The notes below the pieces were generated by a model. The model was given only the letters and a program-made list of their open reading frames with translations. It was not told the origin of the DNA and did not search any database. The translations under genes were made by a program, and so were the position numbers. A stretch of 64,000 nt of DNA from Cellulomonas sp. SLBN-39 (GTDB taxonomy: Bacteria > Actinomycetota > Actinomycetes > Actinomycetales > Cellulomonadaceae). Positions within the stretch are counted from its first letter, which is position 1; every line of letters starts with the position of its first letter. The DNA lies in assembly GCF_006715865.1 (NCBI RefSeq), contig NZ_VFOA01000001.1, forward strand, positions 930,001 to 994,000. Reading direction: 5' to 3'. Shown piece by piece: positions 54,873 through 64,000 of the stretch.

Positions 54873-56750
54873 GTGCCCGTGCACCCCGACATCGCGGCCC
54901 AGCACGCCGCGCTGCTCGCCACGCTGCCCTTCCACGACGAGCAGGACCTGGCGGACGCCGACCGCGGCTTCCTCGGCGCCCACCCCACGGGGGTGGTCCG
55001 CGACGCGGCCGGCCGGGTCGTGTGGGACGCCACGTCGTTCGACTTCGTCACCGGCCCGGCGCCGCTGACCGTGAACCCGAGCCTGTGGCGCCAGTCGGGC
55101 CTGGTGCGGCGCCACGGCCTGTACGAGGTCGTCGAGGGCATCTACCAGGTGCGCGGGCTCGACCTGTCGAACATGACGATCGTCGAGGGCGACCGGGGCG
55201 TGCTCGTCATCGACCCTCTCATCTCCGCGGAGTGCGCCGAGCAGGCCCTGGCGCTGTACCGCGCGCACCGCGGCGACCGCCCCGTCACCGGGCTGCTGTA
55301 CACGCACAGCCACGCGGACCACTTCGGCGGCGCCGCGGGCGTGACCACGCAGGAGGCCGTCGACGCCGGCGACGTCGTCGTGCTCGCCCCGGCCGGGTTC
55401 GTCGAGCACGCCGTCGCGGAGAACGTGTACGCCGGTACCGCGATGGCCCGCCGCGCCGGGTACATGTACGGCGCGTCCCTGCCGCGCGGGCCCGAGGGGA
55501 ACGTCGGGGTGGGGCTCGGGGCGACGACGTCGACGGGCACCGTCACGCTCATCACGCCGACCGTCGACGTGACGCGCACCGGGCAGCGCGAGGTCGTCGA
55601 CGGGATCACGCTCGAGCTCCAGCTGGCCCCCGACAGCGAGGCCCCGGCCGAGATGCACGTGTTCCTGCCCGACCACGCGGCCCTGTGCGTCGCGGAGAAC
55701 GCCACGCACACCCTGCACAACCTGCTGACCCTGCGCGGCGCGGTCGTGCGCGACCCGCGGCGCTGGGCCGGCTACCTCACGGAGGCCGTCGACCTCTACG
55801 GCGACCGCACCGACGTCGTCCTCGCGTCGCACCACTGGCCCACGTGGGGCCGCGAGCGCGCCCTGGAGTACCTCGAGCTGCAGCGGGACCTGTACGCGTA
55901 CCTGCACGACCAGACGCTGCGGCTGGTGAACCAGGGGCTGACCGGCCCCCAGGCCGCGGAGGCGGTGCGGCTGCCGCCCGCGCTGGAGGACGCCTGGCAC
56001 GCGCGCGGCTACTACGGGTCCGTCAGCCACAACGTCAAGGCGGTCTACCAGCGGTACATGGGCTGGTACGACGGCAACCCCGCGCACCTGTGGCAGCTGC
56101 CGGCACCGGAGTCGAGCCGACGGTACGTCGCGTGGATGGGCGGCGCGGACGCCGTCGTGACCCGGGCCCGGTCCGCGTTCGACGAGGGCGACCTGCGGTG
56201 GGTCGTCGAGGTGCTCGACCACGTCGTGCAGTCGGAGCCGGACCACGCGGCGGCGCGCACCCTGCTCGCGGACGCGCACGAGCAGCTGGGCTTCGGCTCC
56301 GAGAACGGCACGTGGCGCTCGGTGTACCTGTCGGCGGCGCACGAGCTGCGCCACGGGGCGTTCGGCACCCCGGCGTCCACGGCCTCGGCGGAGGTCGTCG
56401 CGAAGCTGACCGTCGACCAGCTGCTCGACGGCCTCGCGATCCGGGTCGACGCGCCGCGCTGCTGGGACGAGCGGATCGACCTGGACCTGGAGGTCGACGG
56501 TGACGCGGCGGTCCGTGCGACGCTGCGGAACGGGGTGCTCGTGCACGGCGGCTCCGCGCGCGGGCCGGCGGACGCCCGCGTGGTCGCCACGCGCGCGGTC
56601 CTCACGGGCGTGGCCGTGGGCGCCCTGACCCTGCCGGAGGCGCTCGCGGCGGGGCTGCGGGTCGACGGCGACGTCGGTGCCCTGACCCGCCTGCTCGGCT
56701 TCCTGGACGAGCCCGACCCCGGGTTCCCGATCGTGACGCCGCCGGTCTGA
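54873..56750 (+). CDS. Alkyl/aryl-sulfatase, SdsA1-type metallo-beta-lactamase fold
   Basis: 625 aa. Zinc motif THSHADHFGG (His145, His147, Asp149, His150), further ligands in CVAENATHTLHN and ASHHWPTWG, then a helical dimerisation domain and a C-terminal SCP2-like domain (residues ~500-625). Cleaves primary alkyl sulfates such as SDS. No clear signal peptide, so probably cytosolic. GTG with GAGGAGA upstream; longer start at 54783 lacks a ribosome site. Confidence 0.93.
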   Translation: MPVHPDIAAQHAALLATLPFHDEQDLADADRGFLGAHPTGVVRDAAGRVVWDATSFDFVTGPAPLTVNPSLWRQSGLVRRHGLYEVVEGIYQVRGLDLSNMTIVEGDRGVLVIDPLISAECAEQALALYRAHRGDRPVTGLLYTHSHADHFGGAAGVTTQEAVDAGDVVVLAPAGFVEHAVAENVYAGTAMARRAGYMYGASLPRGPEGNVGVGLGATTSTGTVTLITPTVDVTRTGQREVVDGITLELQLAPDSEAPAEMHVFLPDHAALCVAENATHTLHNLLTLRGAVVRDPRRWAGYLTEAVDLYGDRTDVVLASHHWPTWGRERALEYLELQRDLYAYLHDQTLRLVNQGLTGPQAAEAVRLPPALEDAWHARGYYGSVSHNVKAVYQRYMGWYDGNPAHLWQLPAPESSRRYVAWMGGADAVVTRARSAFDEGDLRWVVEVLDHVVQSEPDHAAARTLLADAHEQLGFGSENGTWRSVYLSAAHELRHGAFGTPASTASAEVVAKLTVDQLLDGLAIRVDAPRCWDERIDLDLEVDGDAAVRATLRNGVLVHGGSARGPADARVVATRAVLTGVAVGALTLPEALAAGLRVDGDVGALTRLLGFLDEPDPGFPIVTPPV

Positions 56751-56752
56751 CC

Positions 56753-56965
56753 GTGCTCTACCACCTGCGGGTCCGCGGGGACCTGCCGCCGGTGGCGGGC
56801 CTCGCGCTGCCCGGTGCGGTGGTGGTCGACGTCGTCGACGACGTGCACGTCGTCTCGTGCCTGCTGCCCGACGCGGCGGCCGTCACCGCAGCCGTGGCGT
56901 ACCTGCACGACCTCGGCCTCGTCGTCGAGGGCCTCGGGCACGTGGAGGACCCCGGCGGGGCGTGA
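56753..56965 (+). CDS. Hypothetical 70-aa protein coupled to the alkylsulfatase gene
   Basis: GTG two bases after the sulfatase stop. Compact alternating sequence (LYHLRVRGDLPPVAG, VVVDVVDDVHVVSCLLPDA, VTAAVAYLHDLGLVVEGLGH), possibly an ACT- or ferredoxin-like beta-alpha-beta fold. No family recognised. Confidence 0.65.
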   Translation: MLYHLRVRGDLPPVAGLALPGAVVVDVVDDVHVVSCLLPDAAAVTAAVAYLHDLGLVVEGLGHVEDPGGA

Positions 56966-56984
56966 GCGCCGCGACCGCGTCCTC

Positions 56985-59207
56985 TCAGGGCAGGAGCCCG
57001 CGGGCCAGCCCCTGCCGCACCGCCTCGCGCCGGTCCACGACGCCGAGCTTGCGGTAGAGGCCGCGCTGGTGCGTCTTGACGGTGTTCACGGACAGCACCA
57101 GCGCCGCGGCGATCTCGGTGCTCGACATCCCGGCCCGCAGGCACACCAGGACCTCGCCCTCGCGGGCCGTCAGGGCGGGCACCGGGCGCGACGGGCCGCC
57201 GGCGCCGCGCACGTCGAGGACGCGGCGCACCAGCGGCGCGTGGCGGGTGCCCCAGCCCAGGTGGGCGACGAGCAGCGCCCGCACCGGCGTCGACGACGGC
57301 ACCAGGGGCAGCAGCGTCTCGTCGGGCGCGGCGTGCTCGAACGCGTCCTCCAGGAGCTCGTGCGCGGCGGCGGGGCGTCCGGCGTCCGCGGCGCGCACCG
57401 CGTCGCGCAGCAGCGCACCCACCGTCGTGGGCGCGACGACGTCGGGACGCGCCCCGGGGGGCCGGGCGCCGTCGGGCGCCCCCAGCGCCCCGCGGAGCAG
57501 GGCGAGCACCGGTGCCCAGGGGCCCGGCGGCACGGTGTCACCCGCCGGGGGCGTCACGCCGTGGGCGAGCGCGGCCAGCAGGGCGAGTCCTACCTCGGCG
57601 GCGCGGCGCGCGTCGGCGTGCCCGGCCGCGGCACGGGTGTCGTGCGCCCGACGCAGGTGGGCGCCCGCACGGTCGGTCCGCAGCTGCCACAGCGCGTGCA
57701 GGCCCAGCGCCAGATCGAGGGGGACGTGCAGCGGCCCGGCGTCGTCGACGTCGTCGACGGCCGCGGCCGCCGCCCGCACGGTGGCCTCCGCCGGCCCCGT
57801 GCCGACCTCGCGCAGCGCGACCTCGACCAGGCACGCGGCCCGCAGCCGCGGCAGGCCGCCGGCACCGGCCTGCGCCGCGACGTGCCAGAGGGTCTGCGTC
57901 ACGGCGTCGTCCGCGGGCGGGTCCGCGGGATCGGACCGGGCCAGCACGTAGCGGGCGAGGAGGGTGGCCGCCGGCCCGGGGCCACCGGGGCCGACCGCCC
58001 CGAGCGCGGCCCGGGCCGCACCACGGGTCCCCGGGGGCACCACCCGCGTCGGCGCGACGAGCAGCTCCACGAGCGCCGACCGCGCCGTGCGGGCGGGTGC
58101 ACCCACGTCGCGCACCAGGCGGACGTCCGCGTCGACGTCCGCGGGCGCCGGCAGGCGCGCCGCCAGCGCCGCCGCCGCACCGGCACGGGCGGCCACCACC
58201 AGGTCGGGCCACTGCTGCACCAGCACGTCCCGCGCGAGCGCCGGGTCGCCCGCGCGCAGGGCGTGCTCGAACGCGACGTCGGGGGCGCACCGCGCCAGGT
58301 GCAGCGCCGCCCGCCGGTGCAGGTGCGCCACCGTCGCCGGCTCGCGACGCCCGGCGATCGCCCGGACGCCGGCCGCCACCACCGGGTTCCACCGGTACCG
58401 CTGGACGGGGCGGGCCCGCCCGGACGGCTCGAGGAAGAGCCGCAGCCGGACGCACTCGTCGAGCAGCGCGGCCCCGCCGTCGAGCAGGCGTTCCGCCAGC
58501 GGGGCGTCGACCACGTCGTCGATCGTGGCCCGGAGCACGAACGTGCGCAGCCGGGGGTCGAGGCGGTCCAGCACCTGCTCGAGGAGGTAGCCGTCGGCGC
58601 CGAGGTCGTCGTGCCCCAGCCGCAGCAGCGCCCCCGAGGGGTCGCGGTCGCCCGCGACGGCGAGCAGCGCCAGGCGCACCGCGACCGGCCAGCCCCCCGT
58701 GAGGGCCACCACGCGCTGCGCAGCCTCCTCGCCGACGGGACCGACCTCGGCCCCCGCGAGCGCACGCACCTCCGCGGCGGTGAACGCGAGGTCCGCGGCA
58801 CGCACCGCGGCGAGGTCGCCGGTCAGCCGGAGGCGGTGGGTCTCCGCGAGCAGGTCGGCACGGCCGACGAGCACGACCCCGCCCGTGCGGCCGGTCAGGG
58901 CGTCACGGACGAGCGCGGCGACGTCGGCGCGGGCCGCCCGGTGGGCGTCGTCGACGACGAGCAGACCGGCGGCGGGGCGGGGCGAGGCGGTCAGGTCCGG
59001 GGTGCCGCCGTCCACGACGCGCACGCCGGGCCGGCCCGCGGCCCACTGCGCGACCGCGGTGGACTTGCCGGCCCCGGCCGGTGCGACGACCTCGACGACG
59101 GGGGCCCGCTGCACCGCCGCGTCGAGCAGCCCGACGACCCGGGGGCGCCGCACGTCGCGCCCGGTCCGCGAGGCGGCCGGCGTGCGCGGCACGGTCGTGT
59201 GCGTCAT
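56985..59207 (-). CDS. MalT-type LuxR-family regulator
   Basis: 740 aa large ATP-binding LuxR protein. Walker A VAPAGAGKSTAVAQW near residue 40, Walker B GLLVVDDAHRAARADV, a long helical repeat region, and a C-terminal HTH (LTAREGEVLVCLRAG, SSTEIAAALVLSVNTVKTH). ATG with GGGGGA upstream; convergent with the sulfatase pair, so it may control it or genes nearby. Confidence 0.92.
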   Translation of the reverse strand: MTHTTVPRTPAASRTGRDVRRPRVVGLLDAAVQRAPVVEVVAPAGAGKSTAVAQWAAGRPGVRVVDGGTPDLTASPRPAAGLLVVDDAHRAARADVAALVRDALTGRTGGVVLVGRADLLAETHRLRLTGDLAAVRAADLAFTAAEVRALAGAEVGPVGEEAAQRVVALTGGWPVAVRLALLAVAGDRDPSGALLRLGHDDLGADGYLLEQVLDRLDPRLRTFVLRATIDDVVDAPLAERLLDGGAALLDECVRLRLFLEPSGRARPVQRYRWNPVVAAGVRAIAGRREPATVAHLHRRAALHLARCAPDVAFEHALRAGDPALARDVLVQQWPDLVVAARAGAAAALAARLPAPADVDADVRLVRDVGAPARTARSALVELLVAPTRVVPPGTRGAARAALGAVGPGGPGPAATLLARYVLARSDPADPPADDAVTQTLWHVAAQAGAGGLPRLRAACLVEVALREVGTGPAEATVRAAAAAVDDVDDAGPLHVPLDLALGLHALWQLRTDRAGAHLRRAHDTRAAAGHADARRAAEVGLALLAALAHGVTPPAGDTVPPGPWAPVLALLRGALGAPDGARPPGARPDVVAPTTVGALLRDAVRAADAGRPAAAHELLEDAFEHAAPDETLLPLVPSSTPVRALLVAHLGWGTRHAPLVRRVLDVRGAGGPSRPVPALTAREGEVLVCLRAGMSSTEIAAALVLSVNTVKTHQRGLYRKLGVVDRREAVRQGLARGLLP

Positions 59208-59284
59208 GGCCTGGTCCCCCCGGCTGCGGCCGACGGGCACACCGTACAAAGGGTGCGGCGGGCCGACCACCGGAGCGGGTGGCG

Positions 59285-60679
59285 TCAGGCGCCCCTTGCC
59301 GCCAGGCGCCCCTGCCGGAGGGCCGCGACGAGGGCCCCGTGGTCGGCCTCGGCGCGGTCCGCGTAGGCCTGCGCGAAGTCCGCGAAGGCGTGGTCCGCGC
59401 GGTCGGCACCACCGAGGTACGCGGCGATCGCGACCCTGTCGCCGGACCTCGCGTGCGCGCGGGCGAGGGTCCACGCGCAGGCCCGGGCGTACGCCGTCAG
59501 GCCGGTGAGGCGCGCACCCTCCGTGTCGAACCCGCCCTTCCAGTCGCGCAGCTGGCGGACGTAGTAGTCCCGGGTCACGCCGTCGACGCCGGCGGTGCGC
59601 TGCCACCCGAGCAGCAGGTCCGACGCCGCCTGCATCAGCCGCTGCCCCTCGACGACCCGGCGGCCCTGGTGCGCCGGGCCGCGGGCCCCCTGGACGGCCG
59701 CGACGACGGAGCGCTGGGCCTCCTTGGCCTGCAGCACCAGGGCGTCGTCCGCGTCGTCGCCCTGCACGAGCAGCACGAACGCGCGGGTGCCGACGCTGCC
59801 GACGCCGACGACCTTGCGGGCCACGTCGACGAGCCGGTACCGGTCGAGGAGGTGGCGCCGGTCGGAGGGCAGCGTGCGCCGGTACGCCACCAGCAGCCCG
59901 CCGAGCCCCGCGCGGAACGCCTGGGCCCGGTCCGCGTCGAACAGGGACTCGAGGGTCTCGACGAGGGGCGGGTCGGGCACGAACCGGCGCACGCCGCCCT
60001 CGACGGTCGTCAGGCTCTCCACGGCGCTGACCCGGTCACGGCGACGGGCCCGCTCCAGGGCGCGGCGGGTCCGCCGCTGCGCGCGCCCGTCGAGCCCGTC
60101 GAGGTGCTCGGCGCGCAGGCTGTCGGCGTCGAGGCGGGCGTACCAGACGTCGAGGGTGCTGCGGCCCGCCAGGTCCCGGACCGCCGTGCGGTACGCCTCC
60201 GCGGTCGCGACGACGGCCCGCCGTCGCTCTCCCCGGCGCGCGTCGATGCCCCGGGCGGCGAGCTCCACGCTGGCGACGAGCCTCTTGACGTCCCACTCGA
60301 ACGGGCCCGGCGCCGTCTCGTCGAAGTCGTTCAGGTCGAACAGCAGCCGCCGCTCGGGCGACCCGTAGAGCCCGAAGTTGGCCACGTGGGCGTCGCCGCA
60401 CAGCTGGACCGTGAGCCCGGTGGCGGGCATGGACGCGAGGTCGTGGGCCATGACGACCGCGCTGCCGCGGTAGAAGGCGAAGGGCGACGCGGCCATGCGC
60501 TCGTGGCGCAGCGGCAGCAGGTCGACGATGCGCGAGGCCTCCTGGGCGACGACCAGCCCGACGGGGTCGGCACGGCCCGCGGTGACGCCCGGGTCGGCGA
60601 GCGCGCTGCGCGGCACGGTGGCCCGGACCGTGCGGCCGCCCGCCGCCCGGTCGTCCCTCGTCGGCACGTCACCGTCCAC
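59285..60679 (-). CDS. DUF2252 family protein
   Basis: 464 aa. Typical features: RHERMAASPFAFYRGSA, CGDAHVANFGLYGSPERRL, DLNDFDETAPGPFEWDVKRL, VGSVGTRAFVLLVQG and the C-terminal GALVAALRQGRLAARGA. The fold resembles a protein-kinase/APH-like scaffold. Function unknown. GTG with GAGGGG upstream. Encoded 77 bp downstream of the kinase-sized LuxR gene's start, same strand. Confidence 0.9.
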   Translation of the reverse strand: MDGDVPTRDDRAAGGRTVRATVPRSALADPGVTAGRADPVGLVVAQEASRIVDLLPLRHERMAASPFAFYRGSAVVMAHDLASMPATGLTVQLCGDAHVANFGLYGSPERRLLFDLNDFDETAPGPFEWDVKRLVASVELAARGIDARRGERRRAVVATAEAYRTAVRDLAGRSTLDVWYARLDADSLRAEHLDGLDGRAQRRTRRALERARRRDRVSAVESLTTVEGGVRRFVPDPPLVETLESLFDADRAQAFRAGLGGLLVAYRRTLPSDRRHLLDRYRLVDVARKVVGVGSVGTRAFVLLVQGDDADDALVLQAKEAQRSVVAAVQGARGPAHQGRRVVEGQRLMQAASDLLLGWQRTAGVDGVTRDYYVRQLRDWKGGFDTEGARLTGLTAYARACAWTLARAHARSGDRVAIAAYLGGADRADHAFADFAQAYADRAEADHGALVAALRQGRLAARGA

Positions 60680-60794
60680 GTCGCCCCTCGTCCCCGGCGG
60701 CCTGCGGCACCGCCCGGGTGCCACCCTGCCCGGCCGCGCGACCGCCGCCCTCACCCGTCACGGGTGGCCCCGGCCGGCCGGCCGTCGGCGTCCG

Positions 60795-61304
60795 TCAGTG
60801 CAGCGCCAGCTTCAGCGCGATCATGAGCACGCCCAGCAGCCCCGTCCCGGTCGCCGCGCCCGCGCGCCGCCACCCCCGCAGCGCGCCCGACGTCGCCATC
60901 GCCCAGCCCACACCCACCAGCAGGCCGACGTTCACCACCAGCGCGAGCAGGATCCCGGTGCGCTGCTCGACGCCCAGCACCGCCTCGGCGACGAGGACCA
61001 GCGCGGGCACCCCGCACGCGGCGACCAGCGGGAGCCCGTCCGCGAGGACCTCGCGCCGCTCGGGCCCGGTCAGGTCACGGCCCAGGTGCGCGCGGGCGGC
61101 GATCCAGTGCGCGTACGACTCCGTCACCCAGTACACGGCGAGCGTCGCGACCGCCGCGAGCGCGACCCGGCCCAGCGTGCGCCCCTCGGGCGCGGCGGCC
61201 AGCACCGACCCGGTGATGACCAGCCCGTACAGGTGCCCCGCCCGGCGGCGCAGCGCACGCCCTCCGCCGGTGCCGTGCGGACCTGCCGCCTCCTCGGACG
61301 TCAC
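60795..61304 (-). CDS. Hypothetical membrane protein, four to five helices
   Basis: 169 aa. Helices: HLYGLVITGSVLAAA, VALAAVATLAVYWVTESYAH, GVPALVLVAEAVLG, GILLALVVNVGLLVGVGWAM, GTGLLGVLMIALKLALH. The TESYAH helix and a short loop resemble small uncharacterised actinobacterial membrane proteins. Leaderless-type start. Confidence 0.75.
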   Translation of the reverse strand: MTSEEAAGPHGTGGGRALRRRAGHLYGLVITGSVLAAAPEGRTLGRVALAAVATLAVYWVTESYAHWIAARAHLGRDLTGPERREVLADGLPLVAACGVPALVLVAEAVLGVEQRTGILLALVVNVGLLVGVGWAMATSGALRGWRRAGAATGTGLLGVLMIALKLALH

Positions 61305-61310
61305 AGGCCG

Positions 61311-61316
61311 AGTGTG
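61311..61316 (-). promoter_or_regulatory. Putative -10 element (CACACT) of the leaderless membrane protein gene
   Basis: On the minus strand CACACT is 6 bases before the GTG at 61304; no ribosome site. Confidence 0.4.
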
Positions 61317-61351
61317 GCCCCCGCGCCCCGGTGCGGCGAGCGGTGCCCACC

Positions 61352-62005
61352 TCAGGGACGCACGCCGGCCCGCACCGCCAGCGACACCAGCTGGGCGCGG
61401 TCGCGGGCGCCGACCTTCGTCATCGCGCGGTTCGCGTGCGTCTTCACCGTCAGCGGCGACAGGTGCAGCCGGGCCCCGATCTGGGCGTTGTCCCACCCGC
61501 GCACCGCCGCCTCGACGACCTCGCGCTCGCGGGGCGTCAGCAGCGCGAGGAGCGCGACCGCGTCGGGGTCCGGCGGGGTCTCCTGCTCGCCCGCGACGTG
61601 GTCGACGAGGGCGTCGAGCGCCCCCGGGGACAGCGCACGCCCTCCGGCGGCGACCCGCTCGACGGCGGCGACGATCTCGGCCGGCCCCGCGCCCTTGCTG
61701 AGGAACCCGTCGGCGCCGGCGCGCAGCGCGGCGAGCACGTTCTCGTCCTGGTCGAACGTGGTCAGCACGAGGATGCGCGGCAGGGCACCGCCCGCGCGCA
61801 GGCGCCGGGTGGCCTCGACGCCGTCGATGCCGGGCATCCGCACGTCCATGAGCACGACGTCGACCGCGTCGGGGCGGCACACCCGCAGGGCGGCGAGCCC
61901 GTCGGCGGCCTCGGCCACCACCCGCGTGGCCGGGTGCGCGTCGAGGATCGTGCGCAAGCCCGCCCGGATCAGCTCCTGGTCGTCCACGAGGGCCACCCGG
62001 ATCAT
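61352..62005 (-). CDS. NarL-family response regulator
   Basis: 217 aa. Receiver with Asp54 (DVVLMDVRMPGIDGVE), LTTFDQDENV and KGAGPAEIVAAV; C-terminal LuxR HTH (LTPREREVVEAAVRGWDNAQIG, SPLTVKTHANRAM). ATG overlaps the kinase stop (ATGA). Confidence 0.95.
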   Translation of the reverse strand: MIRVALVDDQELIRAGLRTILDAHPATRVVAEAADGLAALRVCRPDAVDVVLMDVRMPGIDGVEATRRLRAGGALPRILVLTTFDQDENVLAALRAGADGFLSKGAGPAEIVAAVERVAAGGRALSPGALDALVDHVAGEQETPPDPDAVALLALLTPREREVVEAAVRGWDNAQIGARLHLSPLTVKTHANRAMTKVGARDRAQLVSLAVRAGVRP

Positions 62006-63174
62006 GCGTCCACCTCCGTCTCGGCCGGGACCGCGGGCAGCTCGGCCCGGACCCGGAACGTCTCCCCGTCCGCGCGGGCGTCCAGGCGCCCGCCCGCGGA
62101 CGCCGCCCGCTCCCGCATGCCGACCAGCCCGTGGCCGCCGCCGGTGGCCGCCGACCGGGCCGCTCGGACGTTGACGACCTCGATCCGCACGGCGTCGGCC
62201 AGGGCCACCCGCAGCCACACGGTGCCCGTGCCGTGCCGCTGCGCGTTCGTCAGGGCCTCCTGCACGATGCGGAACGCGGCGGCGCTCACCTCGGGCGGCA
62301 GGGACCTGCTCAGGTCGGGCAGGTCGGCGTCGACGCGCACGCCGGCGGCGACGAACGCCTCGACGAGCGCCGGGATGCGCTCGTGGCCGGGCGTGGGCGC
62401 GACGGTCCCGTCGTCGGCGCCGACGCGCAGCACGTGGAGGATCTGCTGCGTCTCGCGCAGCACCTGCTGCACCGCACCGCGCGCCGCCGTGACGTCGGCG
62501 CGGGCGGCGTCGGCACCGGGCGGCAGGTGCACCTCGGCGGCGCCCAGGTGCATGCTCACCACGGCGATGCGGTGCCCGACGCCGTCGTGCAGGTCACGGG
62601 CGATCCGCACGCGCTCCTCGGCGACGCTGCGGTCGACCGCGGCCTGCCGGCTGGCCAGGGCGTCGCGGGCGCGCGCCTCGAGCGCCGTCCAGTACTGCCG
62701 CTGGCTGCGCAGGGCGGAGCCGGCGCCCGCGGCGGCCAGCCCCGCGAACGGTGCGACCGCGACCTCGGGGTTGGTCTCGACCACGAAGGTCCACGACGTG
62801 AAGAACGTCGCCGCGGTGTTGGCGACGACCACGACGGACGCGACGAGCAGGCCCGACGTGCCGCGCAGCGTGAGCAGGAACGCCGTGAAGCACGTGACGG
62901 TCCACAGCGGCAGGGGCTGCGCGCCCAGCAACGCGCCGAGCACCGGGGCTCCCGCGACGAGGACGAGGGCGAGGCGGGGCCGCGGGCCCACGAGCACGAA
63001 CCCCGCGCCCGACAGCGCGAGCGAGAGCCACCCGGCGGCTCCGCCGGCGGTCTCCAGCACGTGGACCGGCGTCACGGCGAGCGCGAGGACGATGACGACG
63101 CGTGTCGTGACGTCGAGCCACCGCACCCCGCGCACGCCGAGCGGAGCACGCAGCGGCGGGTGGTCGTCGGTCAC
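62002..63174 (-). CDS. NarL-type sensor histidine kinase (HisKA_3)
   Basis: 390 aa. Four to five N-terminal helices without a large outside domain, a short coiled linker, HisKA_3 with His196 (ERVRIARDLHDGVGHRIAVVS), and HATPase with EALTNAQRHG and GGGHGLVGMRERAASAG. GTG start with CAGCAT 6 bases upstream, perhaps leaderless. Forms a two-component pair with the downstream regulator; likely senses membrane or envelope state. Confidence 0.92.
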   Translation of the reverse strand: MTDDHPPLRAPLGVRGVRWLDVTTRVVIVLALAVTPVHVLETAGGAAGWLSLALSGAGFVLVGPRPRLALVLVAGAPVLGALLGAQPLPLWTVTCFTAFLLTLRGTSGLLVASVVVVANTAATFFTSWTFVVETNPEVAVAPFAGLAAAGAGSALRSQRQYWTALEARARDALASRQAAVDRSVAEERVRIARDLHDGVGHRIAVVSMHLGAAEVHLPPGADAARADVTAARGAVQQVLRETQQILHVLRVGADDGTVAPTPGHERIPALVEAFVAAGVRVDADLPDLSRSLPPEVSAAAFRIVQEALTNAQRHGTGTVWLRVALADAVRIEVVNVRAARSAATGGGHGLVGMRERAASAGGRLDARADGETFRVRAELPAVPAETEVDA

Positions 63175-63287
63175 GTCGCGATGCTGCCACCCCCGGTCCG
63201 CGAGCACGTACGGCGGACGCAGTAGATCCGCGCCGTGCGGCGGGGACGGGGTGTGGAGGGACCGCCGTCCCGTGGTCCACGGGGCGC

Positions 63288-63293
63288 TAGCCT
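63288..63293 (+). promoter_or_regulatory. Putative -10 element (TAGCCT) of a leaderless gene
   Basis: TAGCCT stands 6 bases before the GTG at 63300; no ribosome site. Confidence 0.45.
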
Positions 63294-63299
63294 GCGGCG

Positions 63300-64000
63300 G
63301 TGCCCCGGACCGAGCCCTCCGCCGTCGGACGCCACCTGCGCTGGGTGCTGCCGCTGGTCGGGGCACCCGTCGTCTACGTGATCGCCATGCTGGGCGTGAG
63401 CGCGCTCGCTGCCGACGCCGGGCCCGACCCCTCCCTGGGCGTGTCGCTGGCAGGTCTCCTGCTCCTGCCCGTGGGGTTCGCGGCCCCTCTGGCGCTCGCC
63501 GTCGTCGCGCTCGTCCAGGGTGCGCGCGTCTACCGCGCGGCACGCCTGCGGGCCGGCCGGCTCAACCGGCGCGAGCGTGAGGAGCGTGACCGGCAGGCGT
63601 CCGCGCAGCACTTCGCCGACGTCGCGTGGCAGCACGCCGTGCAGACCGCGGCGGCGCTCGTCCGCGGAGAGCGTCCCGCGACCATGGCGGTGTGGGACGT
63701 CGTCCCGCTGCCCGGCGAGGTGTTCTACGCGGACGTGCCGATCGGGTACGCCCGGTACTACGGCACCACCGTGCACTACACGCAGACGAGCGGGCTGTTC
63801 GTCGGGAGCCCCGCGTTCGTGCTGGCAGGGCTGGCCGGCACGGCGGTCGCCAACGCGTCGGCGCGCTCGGCGGCCCAGCGGCAGGCGGCCGACCAGTGGC
63901 GCGAGCACCGGACGGTGCGCCTCGTCGTCAGCGACCGGCGCCTGCTCGTGCAGCGCGGCGGGGAGTGGATCTGGTTCCACCACACCGGTGCGAGCGCCGT
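63300..64000 (+). CDS. Hypothetical membrane protein, 5' part
   Basis: Open to the window end (233 codons visible). Two helices (WVLPLVGAPVVYVIAMLGVSAL and LAGLLLLPVGFAAPLALAVVALV), a basic cytoplasmic linker (RLNRREREERDRQ), a domain with FYADVPIGYARYYGTTVHYTQ and, near the edge, a possible bacterial PH-like region (RLVVSDRRLLVQRGGEWIWF). No family assigned. Confidence 0.72.
   Translation, partial: MPRTEPSAVGRHLRWVLPLVGAPVVYVIAMLGVSALAADAGPDPSLGVSLAGLLLLPVGFAAPLALAVVALVQGARVYRAARLRAGRLNRREREERDRQASAQHFADVAWQHAVQTAAALVRGERPATMAVWDVVPLPGEVFYADVPIGYARYYGTTVHYTQTSGLFVGSPAFVLAGLAGTAVANASARSAAQRQAADQWREHRTVRLVVSDRRLLVQRGGEWIWFHHTGASA

Overview
The window reads as one stretch of a very GC-rich actinobacterial chromosome. 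The evidence is heavy G/C third-position use, frequent GTG starts, a HAIR (HspR-type) operator in front of clpB, a radA-disA pair, and many apparently leaderless genes. A Cellulomonas-like member of the Micrococcales is my best guess; no rRNA or tRNA gene is present to confirm it. I recognise about 65 protein genes, several frameshifted remnants, one complete IS element and about seven convincing hairpin terminators. I see no tRNA, rRNA or CRISPR array.

Layout. 0-8 kb is housekeeping: the end of a histidine kinase, a VOC protein, radA, disA (c-di-AMP synthase), mutY, an alpha/beta hydrolase and an ArgA-type acetyltransferase. 8.2-13.7 kb is a glycerol locus: a SorC-type regulator divergent from glpD-glpF-glpK, with palindromes in the shared promoter region and hairpins between the genes. 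13.7-20.7 kb holds an SDR enzyme, xthA, a DUF4190 membrane protein, a DedA protein, clpB with its HAIR box, and a histidine phosphatase. 20.7-26.7 kb is an accessory island: a small serine recombinase with an upstream inverted repeat, a three-gene operon of unknown function (Cys-rich 71-aa protein, membrane/coiled-coil protein, 155-aa protein), a complete IS30-family element, an unknown 178-aa protein and a secreted beta-propeller-like protein with more A/T-rich DNA.

27-33 kb looks like a stress cassette: MFS transporter, acidic 59-aa protein, Mn-catalase, DUF6766-like membrane protein, STAS protein, a decayed operon (HicB-like antitoxin, double-HTH gene, truncated gene, DUF2188) and a PAS-only sensor. 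33-48.7 kb carries a hydrolase, trmB coupled to an HTH-less LysR effector domain, a chemoreceptor, glgP, a poly-aspartate membrane protein overlapping a two-component system, an MFS exporter, and a Thr/Pro-rich secreted protein coupled to a phosphotransferase-fold kinase. 48.8-64 kb carries a DrrAB-type ABC exporter, a K+ channel, an iron-type alcohol dehydrogenase, a HerA-like ATPase, SHOCT and DUF6325 proteins, an SdsA1-type alkylsulfatase, a large MalT-type LuxR regulator, a DUF2252 protein, a NarL-type two-component system and the start of a membrane protein that leaves the window.

Most genes sit in short co-directional runs, several translationally coupled by ATGA or GTGA overlaps. Best candidates for undescribed biology: the three-gene operon at 21.5-22.7 kb, the poly-Asp/two-component trio at 41.2-43.7 kb, the Thr/Pro-repeat plus kinase pair at 45.4-47.1 kb, and the HTH-less LysR domain coupled to trmB. 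Family names come from motif recognition by eye, not from database searches.
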